A stretch of DNA of 64,000 nucleotides from Gadus chalcogrammus (Eukaryota > Chordata > Actinopteri > Gadiformes > Gadidae): assembly GCF_026213295.1 (NCBI RefSeq), contig NC_079428.1:5518005-5582004 (forward strand). The letters run 5' to 3'. Shown here piece by piece: positions 1 through 26,689 of the stretch. The notes beneath the pieces were generated by a model. It ran no database searches. It had not been told where the DNA came from and saw only the letters and a list, made by a program, of their open reading frames with translations. How positions within the stretch are numbered: the stretch's first letter is position 1; each line of letters starts with the position of its first letter. The position numbers and the translations under genes were made by a program.

Positions 1-818
1 ACTGGCTGAGCAAAGAGTGTCGGCACCTTCTTTATGCACAACTATTACTGCAAGAAGGCCTTGACCAGTTGGATGCAGTGGAGACAAAGAGTCAGCAACA
101 TGGGCTATGCTCATAGTGTGAGCATAAGCAGATTAACCCAAGTCAAAACAGGATAAACACAAAGATATCTGTGGAAAAATGTACAATGGGGAAAAAAAAC
201 ATTTCAATAATAACGAGCCCTATAACTGTATCTAAAGAACAATATTTCAGTAAATCTTGTTGATAACCCCCCCCCCCCACACACACACATACAGGAGGAG
301 GAAGAGAGAACGTGATCATGACATGAACAACAAACAAGGACATTATCTGATGGGACACAGTGAGTTCTAGATCAGTATCTTAGCATTTCTCTCTCTTCCT
401 CTCATCTCCTCCCTCCCCTCTCCTCTCTCTCCTCTTCTCTCTCTCCTCTTTCCTATCTCCTCTTCGCTCTCTTCCTCTCATCCCCACTCTCCTCTTCTCT
501 CTCCCCTCCTCTCTCTCCCTCCTCTCTCTCCCCTTCTCTCCCTCCCCTCTTGTATCACTCCCCCCTCCTCTCTCTCCCTTCCTCTCTCTCCCCTCCTCTC
601 TCTCCTCTCTCTCATCTCCTCCCTCCCCTCTCCTCTCTCTCCCCTCCTCTCTCTCCTCTCTCTCCCCTCTCTCCCCTCCTCTCTCTCCCCTCCTCTCTCT
701 CCTCTCCTCTCTCTCCCCTCCTCTCTCTCCTCTCTCTCCCCTCCTCTCTCTCCCCTCTTGTCTCTCTCTCCCTTTCCCGACGCCTCCTGCCCCTGTGTAA
801 CCGAGTGTGTTTCCATAG
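1..818. other. Upstream intron of ephb4 (no exon recognised)
   Basis: No reading frame here resembles an Eph receptor extracellular or transmembrane exon. The first 370 bases look like unique intron sequence with a short C run near 270. From about 374 to 779 there is a nearly pure pyrimidine tract of CTCTCTCC/TCCCCTCC blocks. It ends just before the acceptor of the juxtamembrane exon at 819. The rest of the receptor gene must lie left of the window. Confidence 0.7.
374..779. repeat. Polypyrimidine (CT/CCT) low-complexity tract
   Basis: About 400 bases of C and T only, made of irregular CTCTCTCC and CCTCCC blocks on the + strand. Long open frames on either strand here (Ser/Leu/Pro or Arg/Glu/Gly rich) are composition artefacts. 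Confidence 0.9.
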
Positions 819-5688
<4,870 letters not shown>

Positions 5689-5849
5689 TGGATTCACCTG
5701 GCGGGATGCTCCCCGCTCAGCCAATCACAGCTCAGGAAACACAATGAGTGAAAAAACTCTTCGTCAGCATACATCCGTCTCTAGCTAACCTGCAGCTAAC
5801 AGACCGATGACATCACCACTGATGCCGTAGCCAATCAGGAATGGACTGA

Positions 5850-6270
5850 CCAGATCGTTGCTATGGAAACGTCTCAACCATATATATGACTTGTTGCTAT
5901 GGAACCGTCTGAACCACATATATGACTTGTTGCTATGGATATACGTCCGAACTGTGTCTATGGGTAATACCTTGGAAACATCTGAACTGTATCTACAGGC
6001 TTGTTGCTATGGATACATCCAAACTGTATCTATGGCTTGTTGCAAGGACAACGTATGAACCGTATATATAAGACTTGTTGCTATGGAATTGTTTGAACTG
6101 TAGCCATCAGCTTGTTGCTATGGAAACATCAGAACTGTATTGAGTTGCTTGTTGCTATGGGAACATGTGGATGTTGCTATGGCTTGTTGCTTTGGAAACC
6201 TGTGGACCGTATCCAGTGTTTGGTGCTATGGTAATATCCTGACTGTACCTATGGCTTGTTGCCATGTACA
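5850..6270 (+). repeat. 3'UTR minisatellite with TTGCTATGG core
   Basis: About ten degenerate units of 35-45 nt in the ephb4 3'UTR. Each carries TTGCTATGG or a close variant followed by AAAC/ATAC and a GAACTGTAT-like spacer. The core resembles one half of an RFX-type X-box, but the array looks like ordinary tandem amplification. Confidence 0.8.
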
Positions 6271-6473
6271 ATTGGACGAGTAACCTAGCACAAGTCAGGG
6301 CCTGCAGCCGGGGCTGGAGCTGTGAACGAGCCATGGCCTAGTGCATTGTGGGTGTGTGTCTTCACATTGAAGGCAGTTTATATCTCTATTAGTTTTATAC
6401 CTGATATTGATTATTTTTAATGATGTATTATTATATGGTTTTTATTTTACTGTACTACCTTTTATACAAACCC

Positions 6474-6479
6474 AATAAA
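6474..6479 (+). terminator. ephb4: Poly(A) signal of ephb4
   Basis: AATAAA about 785 nt after the stop codon, followed closely by the 6493-6605 GT run, which could act as a GU-rich downstream element. First canonical signal in the 3'UTR. Confidence 0.7.
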
Positions 6480-6488
6480 TACCACTTC

Positions 6489-7660
<1,172 letters not shown>

Positions 7661-7674
7661 CCTTTCAGTCACAC

Positions 7675-7707
7675 TTTATTTGAGTTTATTTAATTTGACA
7701 GTTTATT
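7675..7707 (-). terminator. mepce: Poly(A) signals of mepce
   Basis: Three AATAAA motifs on the minus strand (TTTATT on plus at 7675-7680, 7685-7690 and 7702-7707). They lie 160-190 nt past the mepce stop codon at 7866-7868. Confidence 0.65.
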
Positions 7708-7733
7708 TGACAATCAGCTGTCCGATCTCCCAG

Positions 7734-7769
<36 letters not shown>

Positions 7770-7865
7770 CAACAGGTTTGTCTTTCAATCCTCCAGTCAT
7801 CCCCATGGAAACCATGGTAGGTTCCTCTTCCTGTATCCCTTCCCGTGAAGGTTCCTCTTCCTGAG

Positions 7866-10800
7866 TTACTTCCTCTGGGAGGGGCCTTTGTGAAAAACGT
7901 ACAGTGGTCTCTGATCACCTACAAAAAACACACACACACACACACACATATGTTAACTTACAACTAACAATCAGCCAGTAGTAATTGTCTGCCTGTGTGT
8001 CTGCTCGCCAGAGTGTGTGTGTGTGTGTGAGTAATTGTGTACGTGTTTATTAGAGTGTGTACCAGAGTTTGTGAGCATATGTGCGCGTGCGGGCGTGCGT
8101 ACCAGATTCTGTGAGCAGGCGGTAGGATGTGAAGCCAGTTGTCTGTGTCAGGTGACAGCTGTAGTCTTCTGGGCGGAGCCTCAGTGTTCTGTAGTTCTGA
8201 TAGGTCGTTTCCTGGAAAACAACATCAACTCATGATCCATCTGTGGTTTGGTTTCTAGTGAGTACGCGTGTGTGTAGTATCTGGAATTTAGTGAGTAGTG
8301 TGTGTGTAGTATCTGGTATTTAGTGAGTATTGTATGCGTTGTAGTAGTTGGTACCTAGTTACCAGTTAGTGTGTTTTCTATCTGGTATCTAGTTACCAGT
8401 TAGTGTGTTTTCTATCTGGTATCTAGTTACCAGTGTGTCTGTTCTATCTGCTATCTAGTTACCAGTGTGTCTGTTCTATCTGGTATCTAGTAACCAGTAT
8501 GTGTGGTCGCTGGTATCTAGTTACCAGTGTGTGTAATCTATCTGGTATCTAGTAACCAGTATGTGTAGTAGCTGGTATCTAGTTACCAGTGTGTGTGGTC
8601 GCTGGTATCTAGTTACCAGTATGTGTAGTAGCTGGTATCTAGTTACCAGTGTGTGTGGTCGCTGGTATCTAGTTACCAGTATGTGTAGTAGCTGGTATCT
8701 AATTACCAGTGTCTGTGGTCGCTGGTATCTAGTTACCAGTGTGTGTGGTCGCTGGTATCTAGTTACCAGTGTGTGTAATCTATCTGGTATCTAGTTACCA
8801 GTGTGTGTGGTCGCTGGTATCTAGTTACCAGTGTGTGTAATCTATCTGGTATCTAGTTACCAGTGTGTGTGGTCGCTGGTATCTAGTTACCAGGGTGTGG
8901 GTTCTATCTGGTATCTAGTGAGCAGTGCGTGTCCTATCTGGTATATAGTTACCAGGGTGTGTGTGTGGCGGTAGTTACCGAGGCCTTCTTGCTGTGGCTG
9001 TAGCTGCTCCACGGCTGGGATTCCAGGATGAACATTCCGCCTGGCGCCAGGCTCTGATAGGCCCGTTTGAACAGACGCACCACGCCCGCGTCCCCTGATT
9101 GGAGCTGCACCCACTTGGTCACGCCCAGACACAGGATGACGTCGTACGTGCCGCGCCCGGGCCACGACTCCTGGCGGCACACGTAGTCGCCCTGGAACGA
9201 CACAGTCGCTATGGTAACCACACATGATTGATCATAGCATAACATCCGTCTGTCTTACGTCTAGTGTCATCTCCGGGGTTCTGGGTCATAGTGCGCCCGG
9301 CCCGCCCCCAAGCGGGCTGCGCTGGGGTCAGCCTACTTGGAGCGACGGGATGTGATCGGCTCCTCTAACCCAACCGATCAAAGTATTCAGAACAAATATC
9401 GGTCAATGTGTTAAACGCTAAGCCCAAGCGCATGCTATGGTTTTAATCGATTATGTTAGAAGCTAACACTAAGCGAAGGATATGGCGTAACGAATTATGT
9501 TCTGGTGTTAGCTAACCATATGCTATGATTAAGCGGTAACTGGTCTGCGACTGGTTGAGGGCGTGATGAAGGTGTCGTTGCTAGGGAACTCACCGTGATG
9601 AAGGTGACGTTGCTAGGGAACCCTGCGTCGAGGGTGGGGAGGAGGAAAGGTGCGGCCAGAGGTCCACGAGACACCCTGAAGGAGAGAGGGAAGGACGTCT
9701 CCCCTTCTCCTCTCCCCTCCTCTTTCCCAGCATGGCCTTGGTGTCTCTCTGCGAGCACCAGGTCATGTGACAGGAAGTGTCTGATGTTGTGGGTCGCAGC
9801 GTCGACCAATCGCTGGTCGCGATCGAGTCCCAGGATGTGTGTGGGCCCAAAGTGCCGAGCGATGGTCAGAGTCACGTGACCGCTTCCACAGCCAATGTCC
9901 AGGACCCGCCTCTCTTTAAACCAATCAGGTTTCAGAAGCCTGAGACGAGGGTCCGGCCCCGCTCCGACCCTGCCCTCCCATTGGTCCCCGTAGAACCCAT
10001 GGTAACCATAGTAACGGCTGTGGCCGCCATGCTGATAGCGATGCCTGTCCTTTGTCTTCTTCTGTGGCGGGCACTCTGTTCCAGGAACTCCTCCACATCT
10101 GCGGGGGTGGGGGGGGGGGAGTCAGTCATGTGACTAAAGTCATGCTAATGAGACCAGTGACTGAAAGGTCTAACTGACATACCTGCTGGGTTTGGCCCCG
10201 CCCACTAAAGGGGTCTGGAACCTGGTTGGTTGGGCGACACTGACAGCTGTGACGCTTTCCGATGACCTCACAGAGGTGGTACGGCGGCGCCTCCGATGAC
10301 GGTCTCCCTGGTTACGGGGACCGTCTCCATGGTTACGGGCCTTGCGAGGCTGGCTAAGTGGAGGGTGGGTGTGTCTCCGGGGTAGGGTAAGGGGCGGGAC
10401 CACGTCGTCACGACAGTTGATGGACGTGTTGAGCTCACAGGGGAGCGGAGACGGGGGAACACTGACCCCTCTTGTGACCGGCGGTACTGCAACAGAAGAC
10501 ACCATCATTGCTATCACTACTAGAGACGGAGGAACACTGCCCCTCTGGTGAACACAAGTACTGCAACAGAAGCTATCACTATCTCTGGAGACCGAGGAAC
10601 ACTGCTCCTCTTGTGACCGGTGGTAATGCAGTAGAAAACACTCAGTACTATCACTTGAGATTAAGAAACACTGAGCCTCTGGTGAAAGGCGGTACTGCAA
10701 CCCTAACTCTATCACTACCATCAATACAGTACAGTGAGAGGTTAGGGCGAGGGTGTTAGAGTAAGGGGTTGGGGGGAGGTAGTTTGGGTGAGGGGTACCT

Positions 10801-11683
10801 GTTGGGGGTAAGGACCGTGTTTCCACAGTGATGGTGTGATGGCGGTTCCTGGGTCTTTTCCTGGTCTTCAGGGGTGACAGCAGGACCCCTCCCGCCCCCT
10901 CTAGGTTCAGGGGGTCGGTGATGTCACGGGGGACCAGGATCTCTACAGGGTCACCGCCCCGCGACGGCAAGGGCGAACACTTTGGCGTCGCCTGATTGGT
11001 CGACCTAAGATTCAAACAAAAGTGTCAACTCTGTTCACTTCATTATCATCCCTCCATCATGCTCTCTTCTCTATTAACCCTCCGTCATTCTATCACTCCT
11101 CAGAAGTAGTTTACAGGGTACCAGGCTATATAGTACTAGTTCAGAGGTTCAAGGGTATAGTAATAGTCAACAGGGAACCAGAGTATATTGTAAGAGTTTA
11201 TGTGTTACCAGGGTATATAGTAGTAATTAAAGTGGTACCAGGGTATATAGTACTTATTTGAGGGGTAGCAGGATAAAAAGAAATTGTTTAAGGGGTAACA
11301 AGGTATATAGTAGTTGTCAACGAGGTACCAAGGAGATACAAGTAGTTTAAGGGGTACCTGTTAACTTCCTCATCCAGAAGGGAGTTGAGATTCAGCGGGT
11401 CGAAGATGTTCCCACCAAGCAGGAAGTTGCTGGGTAGAACAGGTTCTGATTGGCTGTCGCTGTTGGCCCGCCTCCTTCGCTTAGCCAGTCCCTTGAAGCC
11501 GACGCCCAGGGAGTACCGCCTCTTGCCCATTCGCTGAGACGAGGTTGGGGCAGGGGGAATGTGGGAGGACTGGATACCATTTTTGGGATGGAGTGGATGA
11601 GTCTTGGGGGATCTGAGCTGCTCTGACTGAAGGACAGGCACCTGCAGCGCCATTACTTCCTTCTCCACAGACATCTTGATCAT
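7866..11683 (-). CDS. mepce: 7SK snRNA methylphosphate capping enzyme
   Basis: Nuclear SAM-dependent methyltransferase that puts a gamma-monomethyl cap on 7SK RNA and stabilises the 7SK/P-TEFb particle. Seven coding exons on the minus strand: 11683-11358, 11004-10799, 10486-10183, 10098-9594, 9191-8979, 8211-8103 and 7918-7866. They sum to 1716 nt, 571 aa, with no internal stop. The start is supported by MIKMSVEKE, like the mammalian N-terminus MIEMAAEKE. Conserved blocks follow: [33 protein letters not shown] and [13 protein letters not shown], then an Arg-rich stretch. The catalytic part has [17 protein letters not shown] motif [11 protein letters not shown] (about residue 344), LRPGG-like [17 protein letters not shown], and the terminal [12 protein letters not shown] 5'UTR exon probably ends at 11972 with a perfect gtaagt donor. 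It is divergent to zcwpw1. Confidence 0.95.
8340..8976 (-). repeat. Minisatellite with GGTAACTAG core next to mepce donor
   Basis: About 20 units of roughly 25-35 nt containing the palindrome GGTATCTAGTTACC. On the coding strand each unit reads CTGGTAACTAGATACC. It begins at the real donor of exon 9191-8979, which reads CG then gtaactacc, so the units mimic the donor. Confidence 0.8.
9567..9625 (-). repeat. Two-copy duplication of a mepce exon end and donor
   Basis: On the minus strand the exon end TTCCCTAGCAACGTCACC/TTCATCACG, followed by gtgag, is repeated at once as TTCCCTAGCAACGACACC/TTCATCACG inside the intron. This is a young tandem duplication of about 36 nt across the exon boundary. 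Confidence 0.85.
10487..10720 (-). repeat. Decoy acceptor array before a mepce exon
   Basis: Three extra copies of the acceptor region of exon 10486-10183, with boundaries near 10560, 10625 and 10694. On the minus strand they read TCTGTTGCAG or similar, then TACYDSYGGTCACMAGAGG-like exon sequence. About 40-45 nt of exon-like sequence is carried in each unit of roughly 65 nt. Confidence 0.85.
11100..11357 (-). repeat. Degenerate GGTACC repeat at a mepce donor
   Basis: Seven or so imperfect units of 30-40 nt carrying (minus strand) GGTACC followed by ACTTAA/CCTTAA and a TATATACC spacer. The real donor of exon 11683-11358 is CAG then gtacccctt, so the array appears seeded by the donor, but it is badly decayed. 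Confidence 0.6.
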
Positions 11684-11792
11684 CTTCTTCTGGGAGGGGC
11701 TTCTCTTTTGGCATCCAATAGCATTGGTCTAAAAAGATTAGATTGATTTACAGACAACAACCACACACATGATCCTATACTACAGCAGCAAC

Positions 11793-11862
11793 GTCGCTAT
11801 GGCAACAAAGCAACAGCAACATTGCTATGGCAACTTCCCTTTGGTAACGTTGCTATAGCAAC
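11793..11862. promoter_or_regulatory. Cluster of RFX/X-box-like palindromes
   Basis: Three X-box-like sites lie within 70 nt in mepce intron 1: GTCGCTATGGCAAC (11793), ATTGCTATGGCAAC (11821) and the perfect palindrome GTTGCTATAGCAAC (11849). They match the RFX half-site layout GTNRCY-AT-RGYAAC. RFX factors drive ciliary and spermatogenic genes and the divergent neighbour zcwpw1 is a meiotic gene, but occupancy here is inference. They may also be a decayed tandem repeat. Confidence 0.4.
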
Positions 11863-11971
11863 GTCACTATGTAGTAAAGTAACGCAACCTCACTGTAGTG
11901 ACGTCACTTTAGTAACGTTACTATTGCAACGTCACTCTAGAAACAGTTCTATCATATAACTTGGTACTTAC

Positions 11972-12149
11972 AGTGCGAGTCCACTAAATCCGGCTACACG
12001 CGCTCCACAGTGTATTTGTGCGTACCAGTTAGCTCGTCTCTCCCGCCTGTCCATATGTGTGTGTGTGTGTGTGTGTGTGAGCGTGTGTGTAGTGATTAGC
12101 TCCTCTTCAGCGAACCGTTTGTGTGTGAAGTAGTTAACTCTTCTCCAAC

Positions 12150-12200
<51 letters not shown>

Positions 12201-12440
12201 GTGCATGCGTGTATTGTAGCCTGTTGGGTTTCTGAGTTTGAAGACTGACAGAAACATACACTTTGGTCATTTACATAACCCCGCCCCTCGTCCTGGATCG
12301 ACCACGCCCACTTATGAATACATTAAAGAAACACTCACACTGCCCACCCCGGTTGGCTCACCCCTCCCTCCTCAAAGAAAAATACAAGTGGAGAGAAAGC
12401 TCGCAGAAAGACTAGCTCATACCTAACTAGCACGACGTTC
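11972..12440 (-). other. mepce: Probable mepce 5'UTR exon / promoter side
   Basis: On the minus strand an exon end followed by the strong donor gtaagtacc sits at 11972/11971, and an acceptor near 11729 opens the coding exon. The 5' limit is not defined; it includes a (GT)n run at 12143-12196 and GC-rich sequence near 12280-12360. Confidence 0.45.
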
Positions 12441-20856
<8,416 letters not shown>

Positions 20857-22399
20857 GGTTAGACATATTTATATACAGTAGAGATGTAACAATCCACAGA
20901 AAGGCATTGGGCCCTGAACCTGAATGTTTGCGATGCACCTTAGGGGTGCAAGATATTGACAGATATGAAATTGCGTTATTGTTCATGAATACTGCGGTAT
21001 TGATATTAATTGACATAAAAAAAACACAGAAGTTACACGAAAGCACATCAAAATAGATTCATAACATATCAAGACATCAAGTGTTCTTTCAACACAAGAG
21101 GTTACAAAATACTTTCTAAGTGTAAGTGGTTGTAGGGGGAAATAACATTTTTTTGCCATCTTGCTCAGTGGGGTAGAAGTATTTATTTCAACGTTCAAAC
21201 GAGGGGAAAATTCCCTCAATGAGTTGAAAACAATCAATGAGCTCTACTATTATTTTCTGGTGACCCTTCATCCAGAATAGTGTGTCCTGTGTTTTTACTA
21301 CGCATGCTCTTGAATAGTGCTAATGCTGTGGTGGAATTTCATTGAAACTACACAATTTACAGACTACCTTTGTTGTATGCTAATTTGAAGTACCCTCACA
21401 TGTTGTGTAAGGGTAGCTGGGTTTCTTAATTTAAACGTAAGTGTTTGTTTTTTTGCCCAATGGCGGCACTCACACCGACAGAGCCATAGAGTATTATAAC
21501 TTCCAGCACTGCTCAAAAACTACCACCCAGCGTAGCGCCAACCATGGCAACCCATTTTATATTACACAGATCAAGACCTAACATTTTATCAGCAAAAACA
21601 ATGATAAAACAATGACGTCAACCTAGTGTCTGCCTGCCGTCAGCCCTGGTTCGAATGTTGGCGCAGTGCAACTATTGCATTCTCTGGGCATAGCCCCGTC
21701 GATCCCTCTCTGTTTCACACCCTTTCTCTGCACCCCCTCATCACTCCGTAGAAGCATGCACCATAGGGTATTTTCGTTTAGTGGACCCATGCTAATGGGT
21801 GGTGTCTGGACTTTCATCATATTTTGCGATTTCTTTTACACGCTGCAGTTTTAGATTTAATGCCTGGCCAGCCCTACCTGTACTTTTCTCAAAGCTGATT
21901 TTTCAGTCATCAAATAATAGGGAAACATTGTATGATTGGACTTAATTTATTTTTGTTGGTATATTAAAGGATTAATGAGGGATTTTCCAACCTGGACCCT
22001 ATTTTCCCATCCATTGGGTCTAAGTGACTAATCTGTGCCACCATATTTTAAATTGGTCAAGTATTGAGCGAGAGAGCTTCAGCCATTGCAGCAGCGAAAC
22101 CGGTTGCATTGTTACCCTAGTATTTCCCCATGGCTCGGCCCGTGTGGTCGCCATCGTCGCATCTTCGCAGAGATTGTGCATTATTGTATTTATTCTTTAT
22201 ATCTTTTGTCAAAAAAACATTTGACCCCTTGGCCTGACACCCTACGGCCGCCGCACACATTCTGGGCATAAACCTCGAGCCATGGTGAGCGAATGAGGTT
22301 ATACGAGAAGGCCACAACAATAACAGTGGAGAATCGTCTCTGTGGAAACAAATGAGAAAACATTGCGCAAATACGTTGCAGCATTCGGGACAGACTGAG

Positions 22400-23445
22400 A
22401 GCTCAAGCCTACCGTCAGCTGCTGTGCAGCATCCTTAATGCTAATGTCCATCCCCTGGAAAATAAGCTGGTGCCTGGATCGTGGAACTCCAGAACACCGG
22501 ATCACCACAGGGTTGCATCCTCAGCCCCTACTGGTCTCTCTGCACACACATGATTGTGTCGCCAGGTTCAGCTCCAACTCCATCAGCATGTTTGTGGATA
22601 ACACAGTGGTGGTGGTGGGCCGGATCTCTGACAACGATGAGTAGCCCTGAGAAGCCCTATCTGGAGGAAGTGGCCGACCTGTGACTAGTGCCAGGACAAC
22701 AGCCTCCTAACTAATGTCACCAGAACAGAACCAAAGGAGCTGATTGTGGAATAAAGGAGAGCACAACAGAAAAGCCGGGGACGCACACACCACTGTGCAT
22801 TAATGGGCCATTAATTAAAGAGAGGGTCAGCAGTTATTAATACCTGGGAGTCTCCAATAACAGAGGTTCTGCCATGGTCAGCCCACACGGACACTGGTGA
22901 GAAAGGCAAGGCAGCGCCTTTATCACCTCAGGCAGCTGAGGAAAGTCAGACTCCCTCAGGATCTTCGGAGAGTAAAAGTGAGTTCAGCTGAGCGCTCTAT
23001 TGGAACTACACCCCCCCCTCCTGCAAGACTTATACAGCATGAGGAACAGAACCAGAGCCTGGAGAATCGTGAAGGATCCTCACCCTTTCAACAACAAAGT
23101 GTTTCAGCTGCTGTGGTCAGGCGCCTCCGCAGTCACACGGCAAAAACAGAGAGAATGAGAAAGTGTCTTTCCCCAGGCCATCAGGTCTGTTTATACTGAT
23201 CACCAGAGACCCACACATGCAGGCAGGCACACACACACAGTTTTACATCCATTATTACAGATCCTTTATTTCTATCTACACCTATTGCACATAGTGTTGC
23301 TACTTTACATAAAAATATTTGGATCTTCTTTAAATTGTAAATGCTTAAATGTAAGTTACTGTTTTTGCACTGTCCTGTAAGCATTGCAACTTTTGTTTCA
23401 CTGTATCCTGGTATGTGCATTTGACAAAAAAAGTTCTTGAAGCTA
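22400..23445 (+). mobile_element. Decayed LINE (non-LTR retrotransposon) ORF2 3' part
   Basis: Frameshifted reverse-transcriptase pieces: TGSPQGCILSP near 22490, then HDCVARFSSNSI and a degraded catalytic box VDNTVVVV near 22590. KARQRLYHLRQLRKVRLPQ follows at 22900, and the fish L2/Rex-type end (FNNKVFQLL, SVFPQAIRSV) near 23090-23200. The 3' end has LINE-like TGTGCATTTGACAA about 23410. Many stops; inactive. It is the main content between the last zcwpw1 coding exon and 24400. Confidence 0.85.
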
Positions 23446-24419
23446 AAATCGTTTTCTTGAAAGTAGCGTCAATGTACGCTATAGTACGTGTTCTGAAAGT
23501 GCTTATACCACTGACGGGTTCAGATTGTTATTGGTAGTGTCTGACAACATTATTGAAGGATCCTTACAGAGAATAATACTTTTTCTTTACACTTCCCTTG
23601 ATCCAGTCTGCTATTGTGTCTAACCAAGCCCACTCCAGGAAAAGTCACTGAAATGTCGGAAATTTTCCTATTGTCATTACAATCTCAACTCTACTTCACC
23701 CAAAACCTTTAGATAACACTAAGCTACACTTTCCGAAGTCCAGAAAAACAAACTCTTGCCGTCCCTCTCCTCTCCAACCCTCACTGAGGTTTCTCCCTGC
23801 TCCTTAGGGGAGACTTGGTTATAAACAATAACACACGGACAAGCGAAAGGTAAAGAAAAAGTTTTTGTTTCTCTGCAGGGATCTTTTCTATAATGTGGTC
23901 AGACACATAATAACAATCTCAGCCCGTCAGTGGCAGAAACTACCATTTTTGGAGGTAATACATCGAAGGAGTGCTATTGCCCAATAGGGTTACATATCAT
24001 CCAATGTCATGCCTGAAATTGTTGAAGCACTCTAACTCAATACTAGACCAATTTCATTTATATTGTCTGAATCACTCGCCACCACCAGATAAACTGCTGC
24101 CAGCTATTGCTCAATAATACAAGGTGAATGACACCGGGACTTGCATAATTAAGGAAAGCCCACACATGACGATGACTGTTGTACTCTGACAAACTCCCTG
24201 TGTTCATAAGCAGTTCCACAGCCTAATAGAAAACCGGGACTTTAAGTATTTTGGCCACCTTGTCTAACCATAGGAGGTAGTGATATGGTAAACCATGCAT
24301 AATGAGGTAGCTGATACAGCTGGCCATCAAATTAGGTAGCTGATACGGTTTACCAGCCTAATGTATGTAGGTGTTAACGATGCTAAATGAGGTGGATCAA
24401 GAGGGATGACATGTGTTTG

Positions 24420-25080
24420 GTGTTTCCGTAGCATCTTCCGAAAGTCATTACCAGAAGAGACAGAAAGAAAGGACAAGGAGACCGCAATGAGAGAGCGCGT
24501 TGGAAAGAAGAGACAAGATGGAGATTATTACTTCCTCACTAAGAAATGGAGAGGATAGCATTGGTTAGAAGAGAGCCGATGATGGAAGGTACCGAGATAG
24601 AGGGATGGGATGGAGAGGAGAAAATAAGTAGAGGGGACTTCTACTTTATGTTTGAAGAGGAGTAGATGGGACTTGAATTTGTTCTGCTGAGGAAGAATAG
24701 TAACTTTTCTTTTTGTTATGTTGAGGAAGAATAGGAACTTCTAATCTTATGTTGTGTTGAAGATTGAATAGGGACTTCTAATATTATGTTGTGCTGAGGA
24801 AGCATAGGGACTTCTAATTTGATGTTGTGTTGAGGAACAATAGAGACTTTTATTGGTTTGTTGTGTTACCTGTAGACTGTTATTTGTTGTTGTATGGACT
24901 GGTGACAGGTCAAGGCTCTTAGTAGAGCAGCATATAGAAGGAAGCGCTGGTTTTAAGAGGATATGTTTGTTTCACCCGTTTTTTACGCCCTACTTTTTAA
25001 TGTTCTCGTATAAATATGTTGGTATACTTTACATACGAGAAGTATTAGTTTAGCTTGTTAAATAAATACTAGAAATATTG
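24420..25080 (+). other. Possible zcwpw1 3'UTR exon or unannotated exon
   Basis: After an acceptor-like TTTCCGTAG at 24431, an open stretch of about 40 codons rich in Glu/Lys/Arg runs to a stop near 24558. AATAAA is found at 25061. It could be a 3'UTR exon spliced from the donor-like AAG/gttaga just after the zcwpw1 stop, but nothing proves transcription. 23450-24420 shows nothing I recognise. Confidence 0.3.
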
Positions 25081-25209
25081 TTCTATTGTTTGTTTAGAGT
25101 GGACGTGTTATTGTCCAACTGCAGTTGCAAGATAATAAATGTTGATTCATTTAACAAAGCATTTAACAAAACTGGTTGATATCCAAAAACAGTGACTCAC
25201 TGGCTCACT

Positions 25210-25273
<64 letters not shown>

Positions 25274-26680
25274 CTTGTCCACGAGGTTTAAACAACAGGA
25301 AAAGATGAACAATGGCTTAAGACCCTCCACCCTGGTTCCCTTTGGAGACAAACAGACACACACAGTCACAGTCACACACAAACATACATACATTTGTGTC
25401 CGGTAATTGAGTCTACTCGACAGGTAACCATCACCTGGAGGGCCTGATCTTGACATCTAGTTTGGTCTTAATAGTCAACATGTCTGTTAAGTTAGTCTAC
25501 TGTTCAAGTAACCATCAGCTGGAAATCCTGTTCTAAACATCTAGCTTGATCTGGTTAATAGTCTAAATGGCTTGTAAGTTTTTCTACTCTACAGGTTACC
25601 ATCACCTGGAGGTCCTGTTCTCAGCATCTAGTTTGATACAGTAAAATAGTTAACGTTTCTGGTAAGATGGTATACAGGTATCCACCACCTGACGTTCCTG
25701 GTCTAAACCATCTGATACGCCCGTTCACGTCAAACCTAACGGCTTTCTTTTATGATGAATAGAGAAAGGGAAAGAAAAGAAGGAAAAGGAAGTCTCCATT
25801 GAAAAACAAACTATCGACACAGACAGGAAGTCCCATACACACCGACATACAGGAACACGGACACACAAAACACACCAACACATCCGAAACAGCTGAACGT
25901 AAACACATAGAAAATACACATCTGCACAGAAAACGCAGACACACATGTAAAATACACAAATGGAATGTAACACAGGGTGAACAGCTCTTCAGTAAGCAGA
26001 ATAAAACACAGAGTGAACAGCACCTGTGAAGGTAGAATACAACACACACACAAGATGAACATCACCTCAGTGAAGATAGAATAAACAGTAACTCAGTAAA
26101 CAGTATAACCCACAAAACACACATAGTATGCACAGCATAGTAAACAGAATAAACACAAACGCACAGTGAGCGGTCTCCGTAAAAATGATAAAACGCATAA
26201 CAGAACAGCAGTTCAGTAAACAGACAAAAAGACCTACAGACACACGGTGAACAGCAGGTTAGTGAAAACAACAACGATTGAATCCTGAATGTAATCCTTT
26301 AGATTGTGTGTTTGTTTGCATATGTTTGTGTGGGGAGGGGTAAATCTGTTCTTTCAAAAACTGGATTAGGGTTCCCGATAAATCTCCTTTGTGTCTAAAT
26401 ATTTCGACATTTATAATAGATACCATTCATATTTATATATTTATATTATATGAATTATTATTACAATGCAATGCATGTAATTTATATGATAAGAATTGGG
26501 ATGCCATTATTTGTAAGTATATATTTAGATAATAATTATTAACACTATATTATTAACATTATAACATTATGCTAATAATATAGATACCATAAATAATATA
26601 TGTGTTCACAATAATATTGAATATTCCCATGAATATTATACTTATTTGTAATATAATTATAATAAAGAGCACTGCTTGTG
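25081..26680. other. Intergenic spacer zcwpw1-pik3ca
   Basis: (CA)n at 25212-25271. 25420-25720 holds a degenerate 80-90 nt repeat around ACCATCACCTGGAGG and TCTAGTTTGATC. 25800-26260 is an ACACA-rich stretch with repeated GTGAACAGC(A/C) motifs. 26395-26680 is very AT-rich. No gene recognised. Confidence 0.65.
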
Positions 26681-26689
26681 AGTGGGCGA

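Noticed and set aside
25725..26065. Cys/Phe/Val-rich minus-strand frames
   Set aside because: Antisense of ACACA-rich low-complexity sequence; three overlapping frames are open equally.
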